From the NCBI GenBank assembly GCA_930980675.1, contig CAKNIU010000006.1:1-40351 (forward strand): DNA of 40,351 bases, written 5' to 3'. Of this stretch, positions 15,434 through 24,082 are shown in pieces (position 1 is the stretch's first letter; each line of letters begins with the position of its first letter). The position numbers and the translations under genes are program-made. The DNA comes from an uncultured Clostridium sp. GTDB lineage: Bacteria > Bacillota_A > Clostridia > TANB77 > CAG-508. Under the pieces are notes generated by a model that saw nothing but the letters and a program-made list of their open reading frames with translations, was not told where the DNA came from and did not search any database.

Positions 15434-16630
15434 TTATTCTATTATTCCGTTAAGTCTGTCAATCCCTCTTACCAATTTATCATAAGTTTTTTTATCTATA
15501 TCACTTCCATCTTTGCCATAGTTTGCTATTTCATTTTTTAAATCTAATAATTTGTATCTATTTATTGTATTTTGTCTACCATAATCGTTCATATATATAG
15601 GTGTGTAATCCACTTTATATAATGATACATTATCATTTTCTGCATCATAATATATTTGAATGTTTAATACTAATTCTAAATTAGAATTTTCATAACTGAA
15701 GTCTGATGTAAAATCTCCTAAAGAATATGCTACTAAACAATCTTCTCCTTCTTTATTTTGTAAAATTTCCATTGGCTCTACAACTGATGGATGTGCTCCT
15801 ATTATTATGTTTGCACCATTATCTACTAAGTACTGTGCTTGAGCTTTTTGAGTTTCATTTGGTTCTTCTTTGTATACATCTCCCCAATGCATAAGCACTA
15901 TTGTATAATCCGCGTTTTCATTGGCGTATGATAAATCTTCACTTGCTAATTCTTCACTATATATATTTACTCCTGTTTTTTCATTATCATAAGTGTAAGA
16001 TATTATGGCAATTTTTACACCTTTTTCTTCAATTATTTTTATTCTATTTTGTACTTCTTCTGCATAAATTCCTACTGTATTAATTCCTATAGATTCTAAG
16101 TAATTTTGTGTATTATTAAGGACTTCTTTACCATCGTCTAGTGCATGGTTATGAGCTAGCGTGACTAAGTCTATTCCTGCCTCTTTTACTGCATTTGCAA
16201 AGACTTTAGTATCTTCTGTTATATTAGTTTCATAAGTTCCTAAAGTTATATCTGAATTATCTAGGTACTTCGTTATGTCCGAAAATATGTCATCATATAG
16301 TCCATTCGCATTTTTACCATAATTTTTCAAATTATCTCCTAACAAAATGTCTCCAATCGCCGATATTCTAATTATTGAATTTGCTTTAAAATTATTGATT
16401 GAATCTACATCTTCTTCCATTGCCGAATATATTTCTTCAACATGGTCCGCTATTCTTTGCTGTTCTTCTGCAATTTTCTTTTGTTCTTGAACACTTAAAA
16501 TTATATTAACTATTACACAAATTATTATTATCACTAATAATATAGAAGAGGTAATTATAAAGTTTTTGTTACTTATTGTATCTTTTATTAGTGTAGATTT
16601 TCTTGTTTTTCTTCTTCTGTTATTAGGCAT
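15434..16630 (-). CDS. CapA family protein (PgsA-like metallophosphatase fold)
   Basis: 398 residues. A basic N-terminus (RRRKTRKS) and one transmembrane helix (about 27-48, FIITSSILLVIIIICVIVNIIL) anchor it, followed by a coiled-coil-like stretch (EQKKIAEEQQRIADHVEEI). The CapA domain shows SAIGDILLGD, LGTYETNI, LVTLAHNHALDDG, LMHWGDVY and IIGAHPSVVEPMEI, the metal-binding motifs of this calcineurin-like family. CapA/PgsA takes part in poly-gamma-glutamate export, but no capB/capC is nearby, so its role here is open. AAGGAGG precedes the ATG. It has a good promoter at 16696-16724 and heads the operon with rimO and plsC. Confidence 0.87.
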   Translation of the reverse strand: MPNNRRRKTRKSTLIKDTISNKNFIITSSILLVIIIICVIVNIILSVQEQKKIAEEQQRIADHVEEIYSAMEEDVDSINNFKANSIIRISAIGDILLGDNLKNYGKNANGLYDDIFSDITKYLDNSDITLGTYETNITEDTKVFANAVKEAGIDLVTLAHNHALDDGKEVLNNTQNYLESIGINTVGIYAEEVQNRIKIIEEKGVKIAIISYTYDNEKTGVNIYSEELASEDLSYANENADYTIVLMHWGDVYKEEPNETQKAQAQYLVDNGANIIIGAHPSVVEPMEILQNKEGEDCLVAYSLGDFTSDFSYENSNLELVLNIQIYYDAENDNVSLYKVDYTPIYMNDYGRQNTINRYKLLDLKNEIANYGKDGSDIDKKTYDKLVRGIDRLNGIIE

Positions 16631-16695
16631 AGTTACCTCCTTATGGTTTATTTTTATTATTTATAATAATTATCTATTTTACATTATACTTCTAA

Positions 16696-16724
16696 ATTAT
16701 ACAATATATTTACTTTTTTTACAA
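16696..16724 (-). promoter_or_regulatory. SigmaA-type promoter of the capA-rimO-plsC operon
   Basis: -35 TTGTAA (16724-16719), 17 bp, -10 TATAAT (16701-16696) on the minus strand. Confidence 0.65.
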
Positions 16725-16799
16725 GTTTTTTAGTAAACATAAAATCGGATAAATAATCTAAGTTAAGTTTATCAAAAAATATTAGAAAATTTTATAACA

Positions 16800-16842
16800 A
16801 AAAAATCTCCAATTCAACATATTACTAAATTGAAGATTTTTA
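16800..16842 (-). terminator. Intrinsic terminator of spo0A
   Basis: AAATCTCCAATT pairs with AAATTGAAGATTT across a 12-nt loop (one mismatch). On the minus strand the stem is followed by TTTTTTTGTT. It begins 6 bp past the stop codon. Confidence 0.75.
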
Positions 16843-16847
16843 TTATT

Positions 16848-17666
16848 TTATGCACTCTTTAATTCTAATCTAAGTTTATCAGCAATCATTGCTATAAACT
16901 CACTGTTTGTTGGCTTGCCTTTATCAGCAGAAACTGTATAACCAAATATACTTTCTGTAACTTTTGGGTCGCCTCTTCCCCAAGCTACCTCTATTGCATG
17001 TCGGATAGCTCTTTCAACTCTAGAAGGAGTTGTACCATATTTGTTTGCAATATCTGGATATAGTAATTTTGTAACTTGATTTATCATTTCTACATTTTTC
17101 ACTGCCATAATTATTGCTTCTCTTAAAAATTGGTATCCTTTAATATGTGCAGGCACACCAACTTCATGAATAATATTTGTAACCGCTGCTTCTAAGTCAT
17201 TTTTATTGCTTTCTTCATATTTTTTAATTGATATGTATGGTGATTTAATTTCGTGATTTATTATTATATCTTTTAAACTTTCTGGATCTTCATTTTTTAT
17301 TTCTTTTATTCTCTGAGTCAATAATTCTATGTCAAAAGGTTTTACTATATAGTAGTCTGCTCCTAATGCTATTGCCTTTTGTGTTATTTTATCTTGCCCA
17401 ACTGCTGAAACCATTATTTTTATTGGATTATTTTCTAGTTTTGCTTTATTAAGTTTTTCTAAAACTCCTATACCATCTAAATGTGGCATTATTACATCCA
17501 GTAAGAGTACATCTGGCTTTAACCTCAGTACACCAGAATAAGCCTCTTCGCCGTCTCTGGCTATTCCTACAATTTCCATGTTTTCATCATTTACTAAGTA
17601 ATTTTTTAAAGTCATTCCAAATTCATAGTTATCATCTGCTATTAGCACCTTAATTTTGTCACTCAC
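16848..17666 (-). CDS. spo0A: Sporulation master regulator Spo0A
   Basis: A response regulator controlling entry into sporulation; when phosphorylated it binds TGTCGAA boxes. 272 residues. Receiver: DD (11-12), phospho-acceptor D57 in LLLDVIMP, K109 in IVKPF. After a variable linker (about 125-155) comes the DNA-binding domain with the highly conserved helix [20 protein letters not shown] and the ending [25 protein letters not shown]. The start is GTG after AGGAGGT. It has its own promoter and terminator. spoIVB, which commonly precedes spo0A, is not here; the upstream gene is yigZ. The likely target boxes in this window are at 4404-4420, 30825-30851, 33684-33710 and 38452-38478. Confidence 0.98.
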   Translation of the reverse strand: MSDKIKVLIADDNYEFGMTLKNYLVNDENMEIVGIARDGEEAYSGVLRLKPDVLLLDVIMPHLDGIGVLEKLNKAKLENNPIKIMVSAVGQDKITQKAIALGADYYIVKPFDIELLTQRIKEIKNEDPESLKDIIINHEIKSPYISIKKYEESNKNDLEAAVTNIIHEVGVPAHIKGYQFLREAIIMAVKNVEMINQVTKLLYPDIANKYGTTPSRVERAIRHAIEVAWGRGDPKVTESIFGYTVSADKGKPTNSEFIAMIADKLRLELKSA

Positions 17667-17712
17667 TACCTTTTACCTCCTAATTCATTCTTTTGTAAAA
17701 TTTTACTACATC

Positions 17713-17741
17713 ATTATATATGTTTTTCCAAAATTGTGCAA
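17713..17741 (-). promoter_or_regulatory. SigmaA-type promoter of spo0A
   Basis: -35 TTGCAC (17741-17736), 17 bp, -10 TATAAT (17718-17713). No Spo0A box is seen close to it. Confidence 0.65.
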
Positions 17742-17760
17742 TAGTTTTTACCATAATTTT

Positions 17761-18444
17761 TCAGTTTTTGAAAAAAATTGGTTTTATTTCCTTTTGACTT
17801 AATATTTTATCACCTTTTTCTAATTCTTCTTTTGCTTCAAAAGTTGATTCCAAAATTAATTTTACATTTTCTTGATATTCTATTTTTATAATATTTATGT
17901 TTAAATTTTTACAAACAAATTGGATTTCTTTCAAATTGCTGTAACTTACTTCTATCTCAAATCGTACACCATAATCTTTAAATACAATTTTTGCGTTCTC
18001 TATGGCATTTTTTGCAGATTCTGTATAAGCCCTAACTAGCCCACCAGTACCAAGAAGTATTCCTCCAAAATACCTTGTAACTATTATTATTATATTTGTA
18101 AGGTTTGCTGACTTTAAAAGCGATAAAAGTGGAGCTCCTGCTGTTCCAGATGGTTCTCCATCGTCACTACACTTTTCGATTCTTTGTACAACTCTTTCTA
18201 TATTATTAGCTTTCTCCTTACCACTGCTTTTGAAATCATCTACTTGGCTATTTTGTTTTGCTTCTTCTATAATGTATGCATAACAATGATGTTTTGCATC
18301 AAAATACTTTTTTCTTGTATCTTGTAAAATTTTTTCCGCTTCCTCTTTGCTATTTGCTTCATATAAAGTTGCAATAAATTTAGACTTTTTTTCTATTATT
18401 TCTGCAATCGCTTCACCTTCTATTGATTTAAACACATTAATCAC
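17761..18444 (-). CDS. YigZ/IMPACT family protein
   Basis: 227 residues with the UPF0029/IMPACT signature: KKSKFIATLYEANSKEEAEKIL, KKYFDAKHHCYAYII, CSDDGEPSGTAGAPLL, IIIIVTRYFGGILLGTGGLVRAYTESA. The C-terminal ferredoxin-like DUF1949 domain follows. The eukaryotic homologue regulates Gcn2; the bacterial role is unclear, perhaps translation-related. GTG start after AAAGGA with short spacing; a GTG three codons later is an alternative. It follows the BaiN-type gene by 20 bp, so they form an operon. Confidence 0.9.
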   Translation of the reverse strand: MINVFKSIEGEAIAEIIEKKSKFIATLYEANSKEEAEKILQDTRKKYFDAKHHCYAYIIEEAKQNSQVDDFKSSGKEKANNIERVVQRIEKCSDDGEPSGTAGAPLLSLLKSANLTNIIIIVTRYFGGILLGTGGLVRAYTESAKNAIENAKIVFKDYGVRFEIEVSYSNLKEIQFVCKNLNINIIKIEYQENVKLILESTFEAKEELEKGDKILSQKEIKPIFFKN

Positions 18445-18464
18445 ATTCCTTTATATATATTGAG

Positions 18465-19853
18465 TTATTGCATATTCATCCCCGCAGTATACCCCGTCGA
18501 ATAAGCTATCTGCAAATTAAAACCTCCGGTATATGCATCTACATCAATTATTTCTCCTGCAAAGTACAATCCTGTAACTAATTTAGATTCCATTGTTTTA
18601 GGGTTTATTTCTTTTATATCTACTCCACCTGCGGTAACAATAGCCTCTTCTACTGGTCTAAACCCTTCTATTGATATATTAAAGTTTTTTAATAGTTCAA
18701 CAAGTTTATGCCTTTCTTCCTTTGTAATTGAATTTACCTTTTTACTTAAAATTGTTTCTATCTTTTTATCTGATATATTATTTTTTTCATCTATTCTAAA
18801 ACTTGAACTTACAATTTTGTCCATTATATCTACCACCACTGGTATTAGCTTTTGTGGTAACAATTTATCCAAACTATTTTTAAAATCTTTATTTTTCTCT
18901 TCTGAAAAATCTCTTAAAATTCTTTCATCAATCTTCGCCTCGTCCAATGCCGGTTTTAAGTCTATGCTAATATACACATTTTCCATACTACCTCTTATCA
19001 AATGTGCTGAACCACTTAAAATAATAGGACCAGATACTCCAAAATGAGTGAATAACATTTCTCCAAAGTCTTCATAAATTAATTTATTATCCCTATAGAT
19101 CTTTATACCTACGTTTTTTAAGCTCAAACCCTGAAGTTTTTGACAAGTTTCAAGTCCTAATAAATGCGTATTTTGACTTTGCGTTTTGTATTCTTGGGAG
19201 TCTGTTTTTGTTTCTTTTCGCTCATATTTATCAATTTGCTTTGCTTTAATAGCAACTAAAGATGGTCGTATTTTGGTAATAGTATGGCCAAGCTTTTTTG
19301 CTATTTCATATCCATCACCTGTAGAGCCTGTTAAAGGATAGCTTTTTCCTCCTGTTGCTAAAATTACTTTGTCCGCTTTTACAAAGTGCAAATTTTCTTT
19401 TTTAAAATTTAGTACATACTGCACCCCTGTAACTTTACCATCTTGAGTAGCTATATCTACTGCTTGTGCGTTTGTTATTATTTTTACATTTTGCTTTTTT
19501 AAAACTCTAATTAAAGCATCTCTTACATCAGATGCCTTATCTGTTATTGGAAATACTCTATTTCCTCTTTCTACTTTTGTTTTTAAACCTTCTTTTTCTA
19601 AAAGATTTATTATATCCTGATTTGTAAAGTTTCTAAAAGCACTATATAAAAATTTACCATTACCAGGAATATTTTTTATAAATTCATCCATGGGCAAATT
19701 ACTTGTTATATTGCATCTGCCTTTTCCTGTTATGCAAAGTTTTTTTCCTAAAGTATTCATTTTTTCAAGTATTGTTACACTGTTTCCTTGCGTACTTGCA
19801 CTTATAGCAGAAAGCATACCAGCAGGTCCACCACCTATTATAACTACATTCAT
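18465..19853 (-). CDS. FAD-dependent oxidoreductase, HI0933/BaiN family
   Basis: A flavoprotein of 462 residues. The N-terminal dinucleotide-binding fold is VVIGGGPAGMLSAISA, followed by LEKMNTLGKKLCITGKGRCNITS (family signature). VILATGGKSYPLTGSTGDGY lies in the middle, and VTAGGVDIKEINPKTMESK with LYFAGEIIDVDAYTGGFNLQIAYSTGYTAG closes the FAD site. This is the YhiN/HI0933 group; BaiN of C. scindens was reported to act in bile-acid dehydroxylation, but most members have no known substrate, so no bile-acid role is claimed. AGAGGATATTC precedes the ATG. First gene of an operon with yigZ. Confidence 0.9.
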   Translation of the reverse strand: MNVVIIGGGPAGMLSAISASTQGNSVTILEKMNTLGKKLCITGKGRCNITSNLPMDEFIKNIPGNGKFLYSAFRNFTNQDIINLLEKEGLKTKVERGNRVFPITDKASDVRDALIRVLKKQNVKIITNAQAVDIATQDGKVTGVQYVLNFKKENLHFVKADKVILATGGKSYPLTGSTGDGYEIAKKLGHTITKIRPSLVAIKAKQIDKYERKETKTDSQEYKTQSQNTHLLGLETCQKLQGLSLKNVGIKIYRDNKLIYEDFGEMLFTHFGVSGPIILSGSAHLIRGSMENVYISIDLKPALDEAKIDERILRDFSEEKNKDFKNSLDKLLPQKLIPVVVDIMDKIVSSSFRIDEKNNISDKKIETILSKKVNSITKEERHKLVELLKNFNISIEGFRPVEEAIVTAGGVDIKEINPKTMESKLVTGLYFAGEIIDVDAYTGGFNLQIAYSTGYTAGMNMQ

Positions 19854-19872
19854 GAATATCCTCTCTTTTTAA

Positions 19873-19930
19873 TTTTAAACTTTTATATGCATATCCAATT
19901 CAGTCACAATATAAATATAAAAGTTTAAAA
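19873..19930. repeat. 16-bp perfect inverted repeat between two genes
   Basis: TTTTAAACTTTTATAT (19873-19888) and its exact complement (19915-19930) flank 26 nt. It lies 7 bp past the stop of the YnbB-like gene and 20 bp before the start of the BaiN-type gene. It could serve as a weak terminator or attenuator on the minus strand. Confidence 0.55.
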
Positions 19931-19937
19931 TCAAAAC

Positions 19938-21182
19938 CTATTTTATATTTTCAACTGCTTTCATTAGACCAAGTTTGCCGTATTCGTAGGTTAGTCCACC
20001 TTGTTGAAATGCTAAATATGGTGGTCTTAGTGGTGCATCACAACTAAGTTCTATTGATGAGCCTTGTGTAAACGCTCCTGCAGCCATTATTACTTGGTCT
20101 TCATATCCAGGCATATCACCTGGTACTGGTATTGAATTTGAGTCAACTGGTGAACCCATTTGTATCCCTTGACAATATTTTATCAACTTTTCTCTATCAT
20201 TAAACTCTATAGTTTGTACTATGTCTGACCTAGATTCATTATATCTTGGCTGTACTTTGTATCCCAAGTTTTCCATTACTTTACTTGTAAGCACTGCAGT
20301 TTTTAAACTGCTAGCTACTACACTTGGTGCGAAGAATAGTCCTTGTAAAATCTTTTTGTTCATTCCAAGTGTTGGTCCAACATCTTTTCCCTCACCTGGT
20401 AGAGTAAGTCTTTCTCCAACTAGATTAATTAAATCTTTTCTTCCTACTACATAAGCCCCATTAGGTGAAATTCCTCCACCTAGGTTTTTTATTAAGGAAC
20501 CTACACATACGTCTGCTCCAAAGTTTGATGGCTCTTCTTTGTTTGTAAATTCACCGTAGCAATTATCTATCATTATAATAACATTTGAGTCTACCTCTTT
20601 TATTAACTTTATAACAGTTTTTATTTTATCTAGTGTTATACTATTTCTTAAAGCATATCCTCTTGAACGTTGAATTTCTACTAGCTTAATATTCTTTTGA
20701 CTTAATCTATCCTTTATTTGCTCATAATCAAAATCATTATCTACTAAGTCTATTTGTTCATATTTAATGCCAAATGATTTAAGCGAACTTGCATTTTCTC
20801 TAATACCTATTACTTCGTCAAGCGTATCATAGGGTTTACCGCATATGCTAAGCATAGTGTCACCAGGTCTTAAAAGTCCAAACAGTGTTACATTTAGCGC
20901 ATGTGAGGCAGATATAAACTGACCTCTGACTAAACTATCCTCTGTGCCAAATATTTCACTGTATACACTTTCAATAGTATCTCTTCCTATATCATCATAT
21001 CCATACCCAGTTGTTTCATTAAAGTGTACTTCTGATAAATTGTTGTCATGAAATGCTTTTAACACTTTTAATGAGTTGTATTCACAGATTTCATTTATCT
21101 TTTCAAATTCTTCTTTAACTTCTTTTTCACATTTATTCACTAAATTAAATGTTTCTTTACTAATTCCATATTCTTTGTACAT
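19938..21182 (-). CDS. Methionine gamma-lyase fold protein (YnbB, 'aluminium resistance' family)
   Basis: A PLP-dependent Cys/Met-metabolism fold protein, 414 residues. Signatures: HFNETTGYGYDDIGRDTIESVYS near the N-terminus, GQFISASHALNVTLFGLLRPGD, IMIDNCYGEFTNKEEP, and GSLIKNLGGGISPNGAYVVG, where the Lys is the probable PLP Schiff base. The end contains MAAGAFTQGSSIELSCDAPLRPPYLAFQQGGLTY. The family was named after an aluminium-tolerance locus in Arthrobacter; its reaction is not established. It often lies near hfq and miaA in Firmicutes, but those are not here. AAGAGGT precedes the ATG. A structured repeat starts 26 bp upstream. Confidence 0.9.
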   Translation of the reverse strand: MYKEYGISKETFNLVNKCEKEVKEEFEKINEICEYNSLKVLKAFHDNNLSEVHFNETTGYGYDDIGRDTIESVYSEIFGTEDSLVRGQFISASHALNVTLFGLLRPGDTMLSICGKPYDTLDEVIGIRENASSLKSFGIKYEQIDLVDNDFDYEQIKDRLSQKNIKLVEIQRSRGYALRNSITLDKIKTVIKLIKEVDSNVIIMIDNCYGEFTNKEEPSNFGADVCVGSLIKNLGGGISPNGAYVVGRKDLINLVGERLTLPGEGKDVGPTLGMNKKILQGLFFAPSVVASSLKTAVLTSKVMENLGYKVQPRYNESRSDIVQTIEFNDREKLIKYCQGIQMGSPVDSNSIPVPGDMPGYEDQVIMAAGAFTQGSSIELSCDAPLRPPYLAFQQGGLTYEYGKLGLMKAVENIK

Positions 21183-21208
21183 AATTTACCTCTTTTTTAA
21201 ATTATTTT

Positions 21209-21385
21209 AAAGTTGCAATATATGATCTAGAGCATTTCAGTGAACGAAGCTCGCGCTGCTTAAACGTAAGTTTTAAGCACGCCAAGTGTCTTGCTCTCTT
21301 TTAAAGCGGAGTGGAGCGGGCAAGCTGGAGCGAGTTTATCTCGCGACCGCGCCGTGAAATGCGGAAGATTATATATTGCAACTTT
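21209..21385. repeat. Structured GC-rich repeat element, copy B
   Basis: A 177-bp block fills the gap between two minus-strand genes. Outer arms AAAGTTGCAATATATGATCT (21209-21228) and its complement (21366-21385) match at 19 of 20. Pairing resumes with GCATTTCA/TGAAATGC. The inside is G+C-rich with small hairpins: GCTTAAA-CGTAAGT-TTTAAGC and GCGAG-TTTAT-CTCGC. The arms resemble those of the element at 8657-8812 (RAAAGYTRCAATATA core), and the CGTAAG loop is shared although its stem differs. Confidence 0.65.
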
Positions 21386-21402
21386 TATAATAACTATAAC
21401 GA

Positions 21403-23127
21403 TTAATTTTGCATAGTTCCACTATAGACTGTACCATTAGTAGAATTATTTATTTTATAGTAGCTACCCAAAAAAGTTACATCAAACCAAGACAAGTTAT
21501 ATTGTCTGTCACTTACAATTTGTCCATTTGTATCTACAACTTGCCAAATTCCATCTTTTTTAACACCTGCTACATTTCCATTTTGTTCTGTAACCATGTC
21601 ATATTCATATGGAACTACTACTCTTCCACTATTATCTACTAAACCCCATTTTCCATTGCTTTGGCTAGCATATACATTGTTATTTGGAAATAAAGATTTG
21701 TATGTTATTTCATTTCCAGAAAAATCATAATATTTCATTTCTGTTTCTGCGAATACTTTTATATAACTATCTTTTTTTAAAACATTCGCATTTACTATTC
21801 CTTCGTGGATATTCATATTACTATCTATAATATCTGTTCTATTTTCATCAGTCTTAATTGCTTGAAGTGCATTTGTATCATCTATTGCTTGAATAGCATC
21901 ATATTCTAAGTTAATTATTATATTTCCATTTTCATCTATAACACCTGTTTTGCTGTCTTTTGTAACAATAAAATAATTGTTATTAAAATATTCTATATAA
22001 GTATAGCTTTCATGTAATTTTTTGTTTCCAGATGAATCTACTATATTGTAATTATTATTTCTATCTATTACTATTGCTAAATCACTTACTTGGTTGTAGC
22101 TTATAATATCAGTATTTAAGTTATTTCCATTAGCATCAAAAACTACAGTTTCTTCACCTTTTTGAGCATCAATATATTTGCCACCTATTATAACGCTGTC
22201 ATAATCAATAGGTACTATATTGTTTCCTTCTAAGTCAACCACACCTTGTGCTTGGTCTTTTTGTACTATTAGCAAATTATTATTTTGGTCAAAACTTATA
22301 TCTGTATACTCATTTGCTAATATTTCCTTATTGTTTTTATATAAACCATATCTACCATTTGATGACGTTACTAAATAAACTTCATCGCCTTCTATTTCAT
22401 TTAGTCTAGTTATTTCATTATATAATGTGTCTAGTATTATTTTTCCTGTTCTATCTGCATACCCAAATCTATAGCCATCGTCTGTAACTATTCTTAACAC
22501 AAATCCGGCATTATCATATTTAGTTTCTTCATCATAATATCCGTCTGCCATTATAGCATCATAATCTGTGTTTAGGACTGTTGTTCCTTTTATGTTTATA
22601 ACTCCATAATTTCCATTTTGCTCAACTCTAAGATTACCCTCTTTGTAATCAATATTTGTAATTGAATTGTATAGATTTTCAGTAATTTTATTTCCATTAA
22701 AATCCATTATTCCATAAAGTCCACCTAACTTATATTTTAGAACAGTTTTTTCATATGGAATATTGCTTGTTATACTATTAATAGAAATTGCTTCAACATT
22801 ATCATACTGAGTAAATAATGGGCTTCCATTACCATCCACTGCTGTATAGTTTTGTCCATCATCTGACTTAATAAACACTGCAATTGTTGGATTTGGAATA
22901 TCTATATAGCTATATGTTGGCTGTAAAACTACATTTCCATCTTTATCTATTACACCATATTTACCATCCTGTTCTAATTTATAATATTGAATTTCACTAT
23001 CTTGTATTGTAGAAAGTTCATATTTATATTTTAAATTGTTTAAATATATTGAAACACCAACAATACCAGCTATGATTAAAACTAAAATGATAACAAAAAT
23101 AACTATATTTTTTTTCTTTTTGTTCAT
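21403..23127 (-). CDS. Membrane-anchored WG-repeat protein
   Basis: 574 residues. A Lys-rich N-terminus (MNKKKKN) and one transmembrane helix (about 7-28) place a large domain outside the cell. The rest is a run of WG beta repeats recognisable as YGVIDKDGNVVLQPTY, YGIMDFNGNKI, YGVINIKGTTVL, FGYADRTGKIIL, GVVDLEGNNIV, GVIDENGNIIINLEY and WGLVDNSGRVVVPYEY. WG repeats form beta-propeller-like structures of mostly unknown function. The ATG at 23127 follows AAGAGG; the frame continues to 23154 without a ribosome site. It has its own promoter, whose -35 overlaps a single TGACGAA. Last gene of the cluster with the sortase-like protein. Confidence 0.85.
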   Translation of the reverse strand: MNKKKKNIVIFVIILVLIIAGIVGVSIYLNNLKYKYELSTIQDSEIQYYKLEQDGKYGVIDKDGNVVLQPTYSYIDIPNPTIAVFIKSDDGQNYTAVDGNGSPLFTQYDNVEAISINSITSNIPYEKTVLKYKLGGLYGIMDFNGNKITENLYNSITNIDYKEGNLRVEQNGNYGVINIKGTTVLNTDYDAIMADGYYDEETKYDNAGFVLRIVTDDGYRFGYADRTGKIILDTLYNEITRLNEIEGDEVYLVTSSNGRYGLYKNNKEILANEYTDISFDQNNNLLIVQKDQAQGVVDLEGNNIVPIDYDSVIIGGKYIDAQKGEETVVFDANGNNLNTDIISYNQVSDLAIVIDRNNNYNIVDSSGNKKLHESYTYIEYFNNNYFIVTKDSKTGVIDENGNIIINLEYDAIQAIDDTNALQAIKTDENRTDIIDSNMNIHEGIVNANVLKKDSYIKVFAETEMKYYDFSGNEITYKSLFPNNNVYASQSNGKWGLVDNSGRVVVPYEYDMVTEQNGNVAGVKKDGIWQVVDTNGQIVSDRQYNLSWFDVTFLGSYYKINNSTNGTVYSGTMQN

Positions 23128-23234
23128 ATATAAAAACCTCTTTTCAAAAATCAATTTATATATTTTGTAATATTCATTTTTGTCTAGTTATGAATGCATT
23201 TATTACAAATTTTTTAATAATTTTACATATTGTA

Positions 23235-23263
23235 ATTATATATTTTTTATAGCTATTCGTCAA
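23235..23263 (-). promoter_or_regulatory. SigmaA-type promoter of the WG-repeat gene
   Basis: -35 TTGACG (23263-23258), 17 bp, -10 TATAAT (23240-23235). TGACGAA (23262-23256), which fits the loose Spo0A box TGNCGAA, overlaps the -35; a single box of this kind may be chance. Confidence 0.6.
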
Positions 23264-23296
23264 TTGATTTTGGAAGGTTTTGCAAAAGTTTACAAT

Positions 23297-23974
23297 TTAT
23301 TTTTCCGCCACAACACACCTAAGATTGTTAGGCATATCTTTTACATATGTAATTAAAATTAATATATCATTTTGGATTGTGTTATTGACTGTTTTATTTG
23401 CCTCTGCATTAACATTTATTTCGTTATTTATTGAATTAATTATTTGAGTAAATTCATTTGATTCATCTAATTCTTCGTTACATTCGATTATTTTATTTGA
23501 GATAACTTTATATGTAGTTTGATTTTTATTTACAGTATATTTTATCTCTTCACCTATTTGGAGTTCTTTTAGATTTGCAAAATAGTTATTTCTTTCGCCA
23601 ATGTTGTATGCTTTTAGTGCAATTATACCTTTTGAAATATTTGAATTAGCGTAATGTCCTACATTATTGCTTATTACCGCCCCACTTGTTCCTTCTGCAA
23701 TATTAGCATCAAGATTTAGTTTTTCAATTTCAATTTGCCAGTTAGTTACTTTTGCTAAAGATATGTCTTTTATTTCATCTTGTGCCAATTGATTTGAAAC
23801 TTGATTATCAATAATTATTGCCTCTAAGTCAGGATTTGGAATAATGTAAGAATAATCTTTATTTTGCTTGTAATAACTAAATAGTTGTATGATTGAAATA
23901 ATAGCAATGAAAATAATTAAAGATACCAAAAATGATATAATATTTAGATTTTTTCTATTAAAATTAATTTTCAT
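23297..23974 (-). CDS. Sortase-like protein lacking both catalytic His and Cys
   Basis: 225 residues with an N-terminal transmembrane helix (about 12-33). The extracellular part follows the sortase fold: WQIEIEKLNLDANIAEGTSG, VGHYANSNISKGIIALKAYN, NYFANLKELQIGEEIKYT, TTYKVISNKII, ILILITYVKDMPNNLRCV. In active sortases the strand ends are (A/G)HN and TC; here they read AYN (Y123) and TY (Y210). The Arg equivalent (R219) remains. Both nucleophile and base are thus Tyr, so transpeptidation is not expected: a pseudo-enzyme, perhaps a receptor or scaffold. Transcription probably begins at the ATG itself (see promoter). It lies between the histidine kinase and WG-repeat genes on the same strand. 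Family call is from motifs. Confidence 0.75.
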   Translation of the reverse strand: MKINFNRKNLNIISFLVSLIIFIAIISIIQLFSYYKQNKDYSYIIPNPDLEAIIIDNQVSNQLAQDEIKDISLAKVTNWQIEIEKLNLDANIAEGTSGAVISNNVGHYANSNISKGIIALKAYNIGERNNYFANLKELQIGEEIKYTVNKNQTTYKVISNKIIECNEELDESNEFTQIINSINNEINVNAEANKTVNNTIQNDILILITYVKDMPNNLRCVVAEK

Positions 23975-23980
23975 AGAAGT

Positions 23981-24009
23981 ATTATATCATCTTTGGTAAT
24001 TTATGTAAA
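23981..24009 (-). promoter_or_regulatory. Promoter giving a probably leaderless mRNA
   Basis: -35 TTTACA (24009-24004), 17 bp, -10 TATAAT (23986-23981). Only 6 nt separate the -10 from the ATG at 23974, so the expected start of transcription is at or next to the start codon. There is no Shine-Dalgarno. Confidence 0.6.
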
Positions 24010-24082
24010 TACATTTTATTTATTTTTATTATATTTTTGCTTTTTATTCATTGTATTTTTATGGTCATCTCAAGTCAAAAAA

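Noticed and set aside
23256..23262. Spo0A site at the WG-repeat promoter
   Set aside because: A single loose TGNCGAA match without tandem partner is expected by chance and is part of the -35 hexamer; noted in the feature only.
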